In this document: positions 1 to 10,894 of the stretch, in pieces
How the letters are laid out: each line of letters opens with the position of its first letter
How positions within the stretch are numbered: the first letter of the stretch is position 1
NCBI GenBank assembly: GCA_014529385.2
Contig: CM043963.1
Span: 6,497,001 to 6,561,000 of the forward strand
DNA: 64,000 bases
Source: Adiantum capillus-veneris
Taxonomy: Eukaryota; Streptophyta; Polypodiopsida; Polypodiales; Pteridaceae
Direction: 5' to 3'
Translations under genes and position numbers: made by a program
The notes under the pieces: model-generated
Seen by the model: the letters and a program-made list of their open reading frames with translations, nothing else
What the model was told of the DNA's origin: nothing
Databases searched by the model: none

Positions 1-652
1 AAAAATATGTACATGTCAAATATAAATAATATAGGTGGAAAAAATATAAAGGGGTCAAAATAAATCTCTCTCATTATAAGTCTACCATAAAAAGATGAAT
101 ATTTTTGGTGTTCTAATTTATGAGAGTAAAAAAGAATAGATGTAGGAAGGAAAAATCACAATAGTGAAAAAATATACACATAAATAAAACTAGTTTTTTT
201 GGATTTTTGTTGGGATGGAGTTACACCAAAAATAAGAGAAGCTTGCATGAAATTATTTTTATATATAATAAAGAGTATGCAAGATGGTAAGAAAAAATAT
301 GGTAATGGTGAGTCAATGAACATAGCATAAATAACACACCATAGGTAGAAATATTTAAATAAATACCAAAATAATTATGAAAATCTTTTTATTTAGGCCC
401 TATATACAATGAAATATTTACACACAAATGGACCATAATATATTTTATTTTTTTGATTTTTTTGATTTTTTTGGCTCAACTAGCCTAGTGACTAGCTAAT
501 TAAGGGTTTTTAAGAAAATATAGGGAAAGTCCCCTAACTCACACACGCCTATGTACAGTGAAATGGTAGGGATAACCAAAATGTTTGAGTGATTTGATAG
601 GGTGAGGTAGCTTACTATGGCAATTATGGAAAGCCGAAAAACGGCTATCAAC
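1..652 (-). repeat. R2 repeat copy 1, LTR-like fragment
   Basis: This AT-rich, non-coding stretch matches 22560-23103 in the same orientation. The match is clearest from about 195 to 652 (for example gaagcttgcatga, aaataaataccaaaataattat, tagggtgag, aaaacggctatca). Both copies stop being similar exactly after ctatca, so on the minus strand the repeat begins TGATAGCC. A sharp TG terminus is typical of an LTR. Here it abuts the truncated gypsy E1, and its left side runs off the window. I infer a truncated or solo LTR of an unidentified element. The whole ORF-poor stretch holds nothing else I can support. Confidence 0.55.
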
Positions 653-1621
653 ATCATAGCCGTCCTTATCACAAAATTTTGTCATTGGACTATCTGTAAT
701 GGCACAGACGTCCAACGTTGCTAGTATGTGTTCCCATTCCATAGGTTCTAATGCATCTTCGGGAAAAGGTTCTGGAATATAATCCTTGTCTTCAATAGCT
801 CTTTCTAAGATGCATTCCACTCTTTTCAAGCTCCCACAATGTGAAGCTCCACACATCCATAGCTCTTTTTTCTGCCCTAACCATCCTAGGAGTTCGGACC
901 CTGCCAACGTAGCCGAATCAAACTCTTCCGCTGGTGTCTAGTTCACATCTTTGTAACTATGGTCTTCTAGGTATATTTTGGTTGTAGTCTCCCTACACCT
1001 GAGGTATATGTGGTCATAGCCCCAATCCTGTACCATCTTTAATTGTCTCATGAACGGTCTTCCCAAGATGATCTCGTAATTGTTCTTTTTGCCAAAATCA
1101 ACTATTGCAAATGTATGCTCATACTCGATTCCGTAAGAGGTGACAATTACTTTTTCTAAAAGTCCTAGAGGATTTTCCATGAACCCATCTGCCAATTGTA
1201 ATTTCATTCGGGTTTCTCTCAAAGCCGATTTTCCCCATTTTTTCAAAATTTCTTTGGTGGCAAAAGCGACTCCCACTCCAATGTCGAGAATAGGCTTGGA
1301 TACTACTCCCTGGAATTCTACTGGTAGTGTGGTATTTCCATCTTCTCCCTCACAATATTCTCCAACCTTGTTTAAAGGTACATGCCTAGTTTTCAGTTGA
1401 CGCTTGTCCAATTCTCTGATCCCTTCTTGAATCCTTGAGGTAGGGTCTTTTACTCCAAATTTTTCTAAGAATTTGCCTACGGTGGTCCACATGTTTGGTC
1501 GTAACCTCAAGAGTTCAGCTAACGTGATTGTGCATGCCACAGGGATGGACAATAACTCAATCAAGCCTTGTGAATCCATTACTCTGTTGGGAGAAAGTCT
1601 TTGAGATGGGATTGCTCTCAC
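653..1621 (-). pseudogene. E1 aspartic protease and downstream linker
   Basis: The frame 1621-938 encodes a retropepsin-like domain. The active-site region reads L-D-I-G-V-G and the flap and carboxy end reads E-I-I-L-G-R-P-F-M. Residue 2 of the D-T/S-G triplet is therefore Ile, and the E9 copy has Asn. Plant gypsy proteases often vary here, so this may or may not be inactivating. The 907-539 frame continues into the post-protease linker (W-L-G-Q-K-K-E-L-W-M-C) that E9 has in one continuous frame. Homology ends at about 653, where the R2 repeat begins; codons beyond that belong to R2. A stop near 938 splits the two pieces. In an intact element the protease would process the gag-pol polyprotein. 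Confidence 0.75.
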
Positions 1622-1665
1622 TTCAGACTTAGCTTCATACTCCTCTAGGTAAGAGGTTATTATTT

Positions 1666-3400
1666 TTAGCGAGTCAGGTTGGCTGTGCCCCGAGCTAATT
1701 GACCCATGGTCGCCCCTTGTGAATGCATATAAAAGTTCATTTGTGATCTTGCCTCAAATTCTCCAACGAGAGGTAAGATCTCATTTTTTTCCTTCTCAAC
1801 GCGATTTAGTTGGTAGTTTACCCCATTAGCTTCATTTGCTTCTCGGATTTGCTTCCACGGGTCATCTAGACTATCACACTCTTTACCCATCCCCTCCGAT
1901 GGTTTGGGTTCGAAACCATCAAATGTCTCATTTGTTGTATTTGACACTGTGATAGGTTCCTGCATAGACTCTGAGGCAGTCATGAGTCTCTCCTTTGTGT
2001 CTGCTTGTTTCTCTAGAGTTGGTGTGATAGGGGTTGGAGTTGGCACCTCGGGCCAAATTGCAGGTTTACTAGGTGGGTTTTCTATCAAGGATTGGGCTGT
2101 TTCAATCATCTTCCGACACATTTCCAACCTCTATTTTTCTAGTTCCGCATATGGATAAGTCATCCATCTTTGCTCTTGATTTTTGGTTGTTTTTGAGTCT
2201 GGCTTCGTATGCTATTAAAAGTGTGTCAAGCTGCTCATTTACTTTTTCTATCAATACTGATCCTCCCGATCCTGCACTTTTGGATTCCACTATTTCCTTG
2301 GACCCTATGGTTGCAGCAGTGTGTGAACTTAAACTAGTTAGATCCTCTAATCGCTCCAATCTATCCTTTGTGTGTTTTAGCTCCTCGGATAGAGCCATTT
2401 GCTCTCGTTCCTTCCTGGCTTTCATTCGAGCCTTTCTAGCTTTCCAAGTGCTTCGTTGATTTTTCATTTCTGCACTAGGGACATCAATCTTTGGCTCTTC
2501 AATTATGGGTTTGTTTGTCCTTCTTTGAACTTGTGCTCGTGTGACTACCTGAATAGGTATTACCTCTACATTTTCTGACTCCCCACTGGATGGCACTGCT
2601 TCCACTATATTTAAATTAGTTTTTACTCCTTTGCTCACGTTTTTAGGGCATTCAAGATTCAAGTAAGTAGTTCCATATTCGGTGCAATACGCATTGACTC
2701 TAATGATTTCATCGTGAGGACAGTCCCTTAGCCAATGATCTCCGCCACACTTGTAGCATGGTCCCTTAGGCTGTTGAGGTGCTCCTTGAGCTCCTCTCTG
2801 TTGGTAAGCATGCATGTGCCTGCCTGTGCCTCCGTTGGCTATGAACAACAGTGTTCGTTCATCCAAGCTGTATCTTCCTTCTCTTGCAGCCTGGGCAATT
2901 GTTGGTGGTCTCGTACTTCCAATCATGCTCCAAGGTTCTTGCATCTTAGGTTCTTCAGGTGGATAATAGACAAGATTTGCTGCATATCCATTGGGATCTC
3001 TGTAATATGCATGCATGGGTACGAAAGCCTTCTCTTCTGGTTCCTTTACCATCGGTGCATACCTTATGCCGACCGGTCTTACTCCTGGTAGGGATGGTTG
3101 TTGCCCCAATACTGGTTGTGGTCTTTCAACTCCTACAGGTCATGGTAGGTTACCTGCTTGATACCTAGGCATCGGTGGATTTGAGGAGATGCTCCTTGAG
3201 CTTGGGGAGATAAGGTCGCTCTCTCACATATCCCTTGTTATAATAACATTCGTCCGTCACATGGTTTGTCCATTTTTATTCAATTGCACACCACTTCGGC
3301 TGCTTAGCCTGAGGCTTGGCATACATATTAATTTTTTTTAGCACTTCTTCCACCAGCTACTCCTGGCTTACAACTGCTTCTCCTTTATATGCTGACTTAG
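1666..3400 (-). pseudogene. E1 gag carboxy-terminus with zinc knuckle
   Basis: The frame 3109-2102 encodes a nucleocapsid-type knuckle, C-Y-K-C-G-G-D-H-W-L-R-D-C (CX2CX3HX4C). A second knuckle is intact in E12 but here has lost Cys and His (C-T-E-Y-G-T-T-Y). A basic K/R-rich and coiled-coil linker follows (R-K-A-R-M-K-A-R-K-E-R), then a shorter frame 2127-1666 leading to the protease. Gag packages the RNA in the cytoplasmic particle. The upstream capsid part seen in E12 (59366-58737) is absent because the copia LTR interrupts the gene at 3406. Homology with E12 persists right up to that boundary. Confidence 0.75.
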
Positions 3401-3406
3401 TGAACT

Positions 3407-3633
3407 TGTTGGAATTAGGGTTGCAGAGAAACACACACAGCATGGAGAAGACGCAGGAAGCTGAAGGCACACAATAGAGAGTGTATTACTTAGTGTGCAA
3501 TGGAAAGATAGATAGTTCTAGAGTGATGGGAGTATATACAATGCATGGGGGAAAAAACCTCCTAAAGAGGGAAAAAATGCCTCGGCAGTCCTAGTGTGTT
3601 CACACACATCACTACCACATGTATATGGTAACA
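3407..3633 (-). repeat. E2 copia 3' LTR
   Basis: The 227-bp segment starts TGTTGGAATTAG and ends GGTAACA on the plus strand, giving TGTTA...CAACA ends on the minus strand. It lies directly after the polypurine tract and just past the RNase H stop. Upstream sequence is still gypsy gag. No second copy exists in the window, so boundaries rest on TG/CA ends, PPT position and the homology break. Confidence 0.75.
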
Positions 3634-3646
3634 AATCCCCCCTGGA
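3634..3646 (-). other. E2 copia polypurine tract
   Basis: On the minus strand the bases CTCCAGGGGGGATT immediately precede the LTR start TGTTACC. A G-run ending next to TG is the usual plus-strand primer of LTR retrotransposons. Confidence 0.7.
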
Positions 3647-3708
3647 GTGATGCGGTGAATGAGAGCTGACACATGAGTAAAGGGAAGTTCCATGCCATGA
3701 GCACATGA

Positions 3709-4250
3709 TCAGTCCACACAGGGGAGTAAGCCCAAAGATTTGTGGAAAGCTTTGAGCTTCTCACAAGACCATGCCTTTGTGAAAAGATCTGCAAGGTTGT
3801 CATGTGTTGGCACATAAGCCAAGCTGCTCTCTCTTGCTAAGAGCCTCTCCCTGACATAGTGGTAATGCACCTCAATGTGCTTTGTGAAATCATGAAAAAT
3901 TGAGTTCCTCGCAATTGCCAATGCGCTCTGACTGTCAGTGTAGATAGTGTTGGCAGAGTCCTGTCCAACACCTAAATCAGCCATAAGGCGTCTGAGCCAT
4001 ACACACTCAACCGTAGCTGTGAAGACTGCCCTGTACTTAGCCTCACAACTCGAAGTGGCCACAGTAGGTTGCTTCTTGCTCAACCATGATATACATGAAC
4101 ATCCAAGCATGAACAAAAACCTGATGTGGACACTCGCGTGTCAAAACAACCAGCCTAATCTCAGTCCGAAAAAGCATGTAAGTCTGGCGGCAATGATCCC
4201 CCCTTGGGATAAGACAAGACAAGATGTAAAGTGCCACTAAGGTAGCGAAA
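3709..4250 (-). pseudogene. E2 copia RNase H
   Basis: The frame 4116-3709 shows copia RNase H features: W-L-S-K-K-Q-P-T-V-A-T-S-S-C-E-A-K-Y, then Y-T-D-S-Q-S-A-L-A-I-A-R-N, and a carboxy end with H-I-E-V-H-Y-H-Y-V-R-E. The residues C-E-A-K-Y and T-D-S carry acidic active-site positions. The domain degrades the RNA strand during reverse transcription. A frameshift near 4050-4250 separates it from RT. The terminal residues L-L-P-C-V-D and the stop lie just before the PPT, so the end is natural. Confidence 0.88.
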
Positions 4251-5180
4251 AATACCTTGACAGCCTGCCAATTCTTAGACCCTGGGCTATGCATAAATCT
4301 GCTGACCTGTGAGAGTGAAAACTGAATATCTGGCCTCGTGTTGCATACATAAATGAGGCAGCCAACAGCAGTTTGATAAATAGTGACATTAGCTGGATCG
4401 CCAGCATCATGTAGACTCAACTTCAAACCTGTTTCCATGGGAGTGGCAATAGGTTTGCAATCCTCAAGTCCAAACTTACATGGTAATGTCTCTATGTAAC
4501 TTTTCTGACACAAGGCAATACCACCATCACACTGCTTAAACTGTATACCCAAGTAATGATGCAACAGCCCCAAATCTTTCATTTTGAAAGTAGCATTCAA
4601 ATTAGCCTTATATTCAGCAATATGTCTCTCATTTAGTCCAGTGATCAGCAAATCATCTACATAAAGAACCACAATGAGAAGTACATCACCCGCACGCTTT
4701 ACATACAATGTGCTTTCTGTTGGACTATTACGAAAGCCTCGTTTAACCAAATGAGTGTCAGCTTTCTCATACCAAGCACGAGGAGATTGCTTCAACCCAT
4801 ACAAAGCCTTCTTACATCTGCACACTTTGTCCTCTTGTCATTTTATGACAAAACCGTGAGGCTGCGTTACATAACGTTCCTCAAATATGTCACCATCCAA
4901 GAAAGTAGTAACAATGTCTGATTGATGTACATCCCAACCAAAATGAGCTGCCAATGCACATAGAAAACACACACTAGTCATACGACAAGTGGGAGCAAAA
5001 GTCTCTTCATAATCAATGCCTTTTTGTTGTCCATAACCCTTTGCAACAAGTCGAGCCTTATGGCGATCGATCTTACCATCCGGCTTGCGTTTCAACTTGT
5101 AAACCCACTTCATACCAATGGCCTTTTTGCCAAGAGGCAAATCACATAAAGTCCATGTGTCATTTTCTATCATTGCATCA
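4251..5180 (-). pseudogene. E2 copia reverse transcriptase
   Basis: The amino half is at the end of the frame 5965-4838, with K-A-R-L-V-A-K-G-Y-G-Q-Q and D-V-H-Q-S-D-I-V-T-T-F-L-D-G. The catalytic half is in 4825-4043, with A-L-Y-G-L-K-Q-S-P-R-A-W-Y and Y-V-D-D-L-L-I-T-G. The two halves are in the same frame, separated by one TGA at 4838-4840. Y-V-D-D is the expected polymerase motif. The enzyme copies element RNA into DNA inside the particle. The A of A-F-L in the T-T-F-L-D-G motif is already altered, consistent with decay. Confidence 0.9.
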
Positions 5181-6480
5181 TATTGTGATTGCATGGCAGC
5201 CATCCAATTTTTTGAATTTTGTGCTTCATCAAAAGACAGAGGCTCCTCAACATCATGTAAGCTAGACATAGCCAAAGCATAACAATCTAATGCATAAGAT
5301 GCATGGTGAGAGCCTGAAAGAGTACGGCTAGACAAAGGTGCATCCAATTTACTGTCACGCAAAGTGTGCACCGGCCATTTTGGCATACCTCTAGCTTGCT
5401 CATTTTCAGCCCTTTCCTCATCAAGTACATCATGTACATCTGCATCAGTAATAGGCTGATCTGTAACATTTTCAGAAACCCCCGGCTGTACATTTGCCTC
5501 ATTGGAAATTACATTTGTATTTCCACCACTAAAAAGAGGCAACAAAGTGTCATAAATGTCCTGTGAGCTTACATTACTGTCTCTAGTACATGACAGCAAG
5601 GGCTGAACAGAATCTTCCACAAACACTACATCCCGTGAAACCAGAATATGTTTTGTTTGTGGATGATGCAACCTGTAACCTTTGCTTTCAACACTATAAC
5701 CAACAAAAATACATTTGACAGCCTTATCATCCAACTTTCTGCGCTGTGTTTCTTGCACCAAAGCATATGCCAAACAACCAAAAACACGCATGTGCTCAAT
5801 AGAAGGCTTTCTATCATGCCATGCTTCATATGGAGTAATAGATTGCAAAGCTTTTGTAGGACACCTGTTAAGTACATAAGTGGCACACATGATAGCTTCA
5901 AGCCAAAACGAATGTGGCAAAGCTTGACTTTTGACCATACATCGTGCCATTTCCGTAAGTGACATGTTTTTCCTCTCAGCAACACCATTTTGCTAAGGTG
6001 TATAAGGCATTGTACATTGGTGTTTTATCCCACGACTAGCCAGAAATGCATTAAATTCATGAGACATATACTCCCCCCCTTGATCGGAACGGAGGGTGCC
6101 CATAGTCCATTTGGAGACATTTTTAGCCATAGCCAGAAATTGTTTGAAGAACATGAAAACTTCGGACTTATCTTTAAGCGGAAATACCCATGCATGCCTG
6201 GAGTAATCATCAATGAAATTCACAAAGTACAGGTAATTGCCCAAGGACGGAGTTTGCATGGGCCCACAAACATCACTATGCACAAGCTGCAACCTACATG
6301 TGGCCCAAACTGAACCATCCTTTGGAAACTTAGAATGTTGTATCTTACCCAAAATACATCCTTCACAAACATGTTTGACAGGTGCTTCAAGAGGTGGCAA
6401 AGAAGCAACCATGTCAGATTTCTGCAAACGCAGTAAACTGGAGAAATTCAGATGACCAAAACGTGCATGCCAAAGTTTTG
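5181..6480 (-). pseudogene. E2 copia integrase
   Basis: From high to low coordinates: a zinc-binding region (W-H-A-R-F-G-H, then C-E-G-C), the catalytic core with H-S-D-V-C-G-P-M, R-S-D-Q-G-G-E-Y and N-G-V-A-E-R-K-N (all three acidic residues present), and a carboxy part with V-F-G-C-L-A-Y. A TAG at about 5990 interrupts Y-T-P-Q-Q-N-G, most simply a CAG to TAG change. A frameshift near 6430-6448 separates the H-H half of the zinc finger from the gag-protease frame. The region 5300-5660 is the variable integrase-RT spacer. Confidence 0.9.
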
Positions 6481-7560
6481 CTCTGAAATAGCCCTTGAAT
6501 CTGCAGCATCATTTGCAAAATTTTGTCCACACTTGTCATACAAAGTGAGCTTATACAGCCCACGGCACAAAAGGCCAGATGCAACAATTTCATCACCAAA
6601 ACTGAGATCATGAACAGTACATCTGTCATCCACAAATTTGACTATAAGTCCAAGTCTAGCAAGTGCGGATACAGACAAGAGATTCTTCTTGATCCCAGGT
6701 ACATAAAGTGCATCAACAAGTGTGAAAGAACTGCCATTAGCATCAGTAAGCACAATCTTTCCAACTCCCTGAACTGGATAAGAGACATTGTTGGCACAAG
6801 TGAATGAATTCGCATGAGGGACATACTCGAGAGAGGTAAACAATTCACGATGTGAGGTAATGTGCTTTGTAGCACCACTATCAAAATACCACACATGTGA
6901 ATCTGCAACAACTGACAAGCATGCATCATGGAGAGCAGGATTGTAAGTGCACTCTACGCTAAAAGCCCATTCTGCATCAACATCAGCATCACAGTCTCCT
7001 TTCACAGAAGACTCAACAATGGCTGCATTTGTAGTGGAACTAGCATTTGTAGTGGAACCACCCTCTTTCTTGTTAGCCTCTTTGGCCTTCAACTTAGGAC
7101 ATGACTTGATCAAGTGATCATTAGCTTTACAATAATGGAAATGCATCTTCTTTTTGCCCTTATCACCAGATTTTCCAAACGAATTGCTGCCAGAAGAAGC
7201 ATTAGGAGCATAATTTTTGCCACTCGCAGCAGAACCATAAGAAGTAGCTGCATTATTGTTACCACTCTTTCTTTGAGAAGCAATAAAAGCCTGTTCAAAT
7301 GCACGCTTTCTAGTCCTATTTTCTCTAGAAAGTGACTTTTGCAACAGCAATGTGCATAATGCATCAAACTTGACAACTTCTGGATTTCCTTGGGTCATAA
7401 GTCTCCAAGTACTAGCAAAATTCTGGTAAGAATCTGGTAAGGCATCAAGAACATTTTGCACAAGTGAACAGTCTGAAATGAATTCACCTCTTGAAATAAG
7501 CTTCTCATTGATATCCTTGACACCAGCAAGGAAAGTCTCCATATCATCTTCCTCGTGCAT
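6448..7560 (-). pseudogene. E2 copia gag and protease (5' truncated)
   Basis: The frame 7560-6448 starts inside a UBN2-type copia gag (D-M-E-T-F-L-A-G-V-K, L-P-D-S-Y-Q-N-F). It continues to a zinc knuckle whose first Cys is His (H-Y-C-K-A-N-D-H-L-I-K-S-C) and then a protease with W-Y-F-D-S-G-A-T-K-H-I, an intact D-S-G triplet. L-Y-V-P-G-I-K-K-N-L-L-S-V follows. The apparent Met at 7560 is only the first Met after the break. The real gag start and about the first hundred codons are gone. Confidence 0.88.
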
Positions 7561-7570
7561 AATCTTTACA

Positions 7571-8678
7571 ATTGATCAGAAATCTGTTCCAGAAGCCTAA
7601 TGTCCGTTCTGATGAATTCACTAGTCAAATCAACTCCAAATTGGACCAAACATGACTAGGAGGTTTTTCTAAGGCTATACGAGAGTCTGGTATGTCTTAA
7701 ATATAATTTTGGCATTTTAATCATGCATTAGACATCCTACACGTAGGATATCTTTTTTAACCCAACTTGGCCCACAGCTTTTCCTTGATGTGTTAATCAC
7801 CCTGGTGTGTTTAGATTTGTGTTTGAATGTCAAAAGACCCCAAACTTAGCTATTATGGCCTTTTTTCCGTTTTTAAAAAAAACGCTAAAGTCTACTTAAA
7901 CCCCAATTTTCTCACCCAATTGAGATGAAACCTTTCACATGCACTCAATAAATCATGTAGATCATGCACATGAATACATCCTATGGTTTTGGTCTCAAAA
8001 TTATGCCTTGGCACAATTTGGGTAGGATGTTTGCCAATTCCTGTCTTTTGGCCACAATCTGTCAAGATATGGTCAATCTTCCACTTTCCAAGTGTAAATT
8101 GGATAAAACCTACCTTCTAAACACTCTGGTCAACTCAGATTTTCAAAACTCCTGCCAGATCCTACGTGTAGGATGTCTACTGTCTTAGAATTTAATTTTT
8201 TTCTGCCATTGGACTTCCCTATGCTCTGTAGACCTCTCAACAATAATCACAGAAACTTTTGGACTTCAATTCAGCTTCTAAACACAATTTATTGTCTTTT
8301 ATATTTCTTCGATGAACCTAACAGCAAATATAACATGCATGAAGTGCTCCAGATCATAAATCATGATGTCCTACTTACCCTACTCCTACTCATCATGTGA
8401 GATGGTGAGTTTGGTGCCTTGGTTTCTTCCTGGCCTCGTACACACTCTCAAGCTATCTTCTCACCGCATCTACCACTCCAACTCTTACTCTCCACACCAC
8501 AACCTAACTCCTATCTAACACTACCTAAGACGGATGATCTAGGACAGCCATATGCTCCCTAGACTCCTCCTAAGACCTAGAGAGTCCACCACCCTATCTA
8601 AATATAAAATAAGACTCTGGCAAGCCAGAGAATCCCTATCCTCAAGGACTAGTCTCGGTCACCTACCTAGGGTTTTTG
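7571..8678 (-). other. E3 non-coding leader with palindromes
   Basis: No coding region is supported here. The leader matches E12 61164-62268. It contains a near-copy of the 24-bp palindrome at 7730-7753 and a half-degenerate one at 8155-8178. Their spacing (425 bp) is close to that of the corresponding pair in E12 (437 bp). Confidence 0.7.
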
Positions 8679-8696
8679 TCCCCGGCAGCAGCGCCA
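8679..8696 (-). other. E3 primer-binding site
   Basis: On the minus strand TGGCGCTGCTGCCGGGGA lies one base after the LTR end. It closely resembles the TGGCGCC-type primer site of many plant Ty3/gypsy elements. E12 has the same site at 62269-62288. Confidence 0.75.
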
Positions 8697-8697
8697 A

Positions 8698-9116
8698 TGT
8701 TGGCGGATACGCCGCGATAGACGTCAGCATAGCGAGAACGCACCTAACAAGAATTGTCAGCTAAGGATGAAGCTCGACCCGCAGGCGCGTGGAAGCAAGC
8801 ATAGGGTGTCAACCTACACTCGACCGACTATTGACTACTTCCTACAGAGGTTTCTATCCAATGTCTAAGTTACAGCCTACTATTGTGTACAGGAGGAGAT
8901 TTCCTACAACGCTTCCATGAGCCAAATACCCATTAGACGTTCTCAAAATGCTACGAAACTTGAGGGATATCCTATTAACACCACTAGGCCACTCTCCCTA
9001 AGGTCCGTGACCCAAAACCCTGCCCAGAAACGCCCAGTGTAGAATCACGTAGGATGTCTTACAAGTTTTTGCAGGTCGACGTTTTCTGAAAACTAGGGTG
9101 CCTAATGTGTAGCTAC
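8698..9116 (-). repeat. E3 partial 5' LTR
   Basis: On the plus strand it begins TGTTGGCGGATACGCC and follows the E12 LTR (62290-62963) up to gtgtagct, where similarity ends. It holds one arm of the palindrome (cacgtaggatgtct, 9046-9059), matched by 62622-62635 in the E12 LTR. Confidence 0.75.
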
Positions 9117-9900
9117 TACTTGAGCTGCTCCTTGAGCTCTATAGCCTCTGGAAGTGACATCTTGTACGGTGCTCTTGAGACTGATTCACTACCTGGGAAA
9201 ATTTTGACTTCATGGTCTACTTCCGTAGGAGATGGTAGTTAAGAAAGTTCAGTGGGAAAAACATGCGAAAATTATTCTAGCCACATTAGGTCATGGTTGG
9301 AAGAAGATTTTTGTATTTTGTTTATTTTGACTACAAAAATTTATTGACCCTTGCTTAACCCTTTCAAAAGACGATTAGCTTTGACCAAGTAAGCTTTTGG
9401 TCGTCCATTTTGGCCTTGAATAGTGACTTCTTGACCTTGGTTGTCCACAAAAGTAACACTTCCTTGGGCACAATGGATATTGGCATTATGACTTGCTAAC
9501 CAATTCATTCCAAGAATTTCGTCATAGATTCCTATGGGTAAGGTTCGAAAAGTAGCAAAAGTAGAGTATTCTCTTAACTTGAAATCTATTTTTCCACAAT
9601 GTACTGAGATAACACCTCCGTTCCATTGGCTAATTCAACTCTCATCTTTCTTGCAGGGTGTTGATTAAGTCCTAACCTCTAAGTCCTAACCTCCTTAAAC
9701 ATTTAGGTGACAAGAAAGAATGAGTACTGCCATAATCAATAAGAAGCTCAAATTTTTCACCTTGGTGATTTGCAGGTGTTTGAATGACAGCATATTGTTG
9801 TCTTGCTCCTGGATTATCAATTGCAGCATGTAGAGTTTCTCGTTCTTCTTATTCTTCTCCCAATGTTGGTTCTCCTATGATAGCATTGACTCTAGCAACC
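9117..9900 (-). pseudogene. E4 protease and RT start
   Basis: Reading the minus strand by eye gives F-E-L-L-I-D-Y-G-S-T-H-S-F-L-S near 9750, then D-E-I-L-G-M-N-W-L-A-S-H near 9500 and a V-T-F-V-D segment, the order of a Ty3/gypsy retropepsin. The active-site triplet is D-Y-G rather than D-S-G. At 9240-9123 comes S-V-S-R-A-P-Y-K-M-S-L-P-E-A, a conserved gypsy RT start, and then a stop at the E3 junction. The frames are broken, so no long ORF spans the region. Confidence 0.72.
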
Positions 9901-10700
9901 ATAATGCATCTTCAACCTCATCCTCCATTTCTTCCTCCACGATTTATACTTTGACCTTGCCCTCTGGCTCGATTAGGTATATTTGTTCCAGTGACTCGCC
10001 TAGGACATACATTCCCAAAATGTCCTAGCTCTTTGCATTCATAGCATCTAAGATCTGCATTTTGAGTTCCAGTTTTGCTGAGGCTACAACTATCGGATGA
10101 GTTTTGTGAACATGGTGAACTGGCCTTTGGTTCCACATCATAGGTCGTTCTCTCCTTGTAGCATTCCTTATATTTCCAATTCGTCCCCTTTGATAGATTA
10201 AGGGTTTAGCTCTTAAAAGAGAATCTTGTAAATCTATAGGCCTCATGGCTTCTAGATGAGTATTTAAAGGAGCATTTAGCCCTTGGCAGAAATGGGCTAC
10301 TTGTTGATCTGCGGTCATTGGCGAAGCATAGCGCCTTACAAATTTGGAGTATTATTCTTCCACTGTAAGATGAAATTGACGTAAGTTGAAGAATTCATTC
10401 ATCTTAAGGGATTTGTGCAGGTGGAAGATAACGTCCTTTGACAGCATACTTAATGTCTTCTCAAGTTTGAGTGTTTTGAGCTACTTGATTATCTTTGTAG
10501 TGTTGTTTCCACCAAAGCTTGGCATCCCCCATGAGATGAACCATAGCCAACATTGCTTGGTTATCAGGAGTAGTACCAGCAGAAATAAAAAAATCCGCCA
10601 TCTCTTCAAGCCACACTTCTGCATCATGCTCAACTAGGGCTCCTTCCCCCTTGAAAGAGGGAAGTTTAGCTTGCTTGAGAAGTATCTTTTCTCTTGAAGA
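9900..10700 (-). pseudogene. E4 gag
   Basis: The minus strand shows a capsid-type region (A-E-V-W-L-E-E-M-A, then A-K-L-W-W-K-Q-H) from about 10690, then F-C-Q-G-L-N-A-P-L in the frame 10318-10025. The frame 10136-9918 carries a zinc knuckle, C-Y-E-C-K-E-L-G-H-F-G-N-V-C (CX2CX4HX4C). At least one stop (near 10470) and a frameshift near 10130 break it. The basic, Gly/Arg-rich tail after the knuckle fits a nucleocapsid. Confidence 0.78.
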
Positions 10701-10894
10701 GATGTGTACACCACACTCTGTGCAATATAGATTAAGTGAAATTTTATTTGATACAGTAACTTTAATCCACTTTAAGACAAGACTTGATCAAACAATAGTA
10801 TAGGAAAAAGTCAATATTGATCCAAACTTTATTCATATACACATTATTTGCTACCAAGGTCGGTAGTCTTTAGGTACAAGGCTTTGAAATATTC

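Larger units (their letters stand above)
653..3406 (-). mobile_element. E1: Ty3/gypsy gag-protease remnant
   Basis: Read on the minus strand this is gag carboxy-terminus, a coiled-coil linker and the protease of a Ty3/gypsy element. It has the same gene order and close protein similarity to E12 (56691-60630), and its protease continues like E9 (36642-37290). It is cut at 653, just after the K-D-G-Y-D-V residues that E9 carries at about 37275, so RT, RNase H and integrase are missing. At the other end it is interrupted at 3406 by the copia LTR. E3 (7571-9116) is probably its displaced 5' leader and LTR. Confidence 0.85.
3407..7570 (-). mobile_element. E2: Ty1/copia retrotransposon, 5' truncated
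   Basis: The minus strand carries gag, protease, integrase, RT and RNase H in copia order, then a polypurine tract and a 3' LTR (3407-3633). The 5' LTR, primer site and gag start are missing. At about 7570 the copia gag changes abruptly into gypsy leader sequence homologous to 61164 onward. The 3' LTR edge lies inside E1 gag, so the element inserted into an E1-type gypsy, and a later deletion removed its 5' end plus the gypsy gag amino-terminus. Stops and frameshifts make it defective. Confidence 0.92.
7571..9116 (-). mobile_element. E3: gypsy leader, primer site and partial LTR
   Basis: This stretch is homologous along its length to 61164-62694. It holds, on the minus strand, a partial 5' LTR (9116-8698), a primer-binding site (8696-8679) and a non-coding leader down to 7571. 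In E12 the same leader runs on into gag, whereas here it stops at the copia gag. I infer that it is the 5' end of E1, cut off by the copia insertion and a deletion. The outer LTR end is lost at 9116, where E4 RT sequence begins. Confidence 0.8.
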
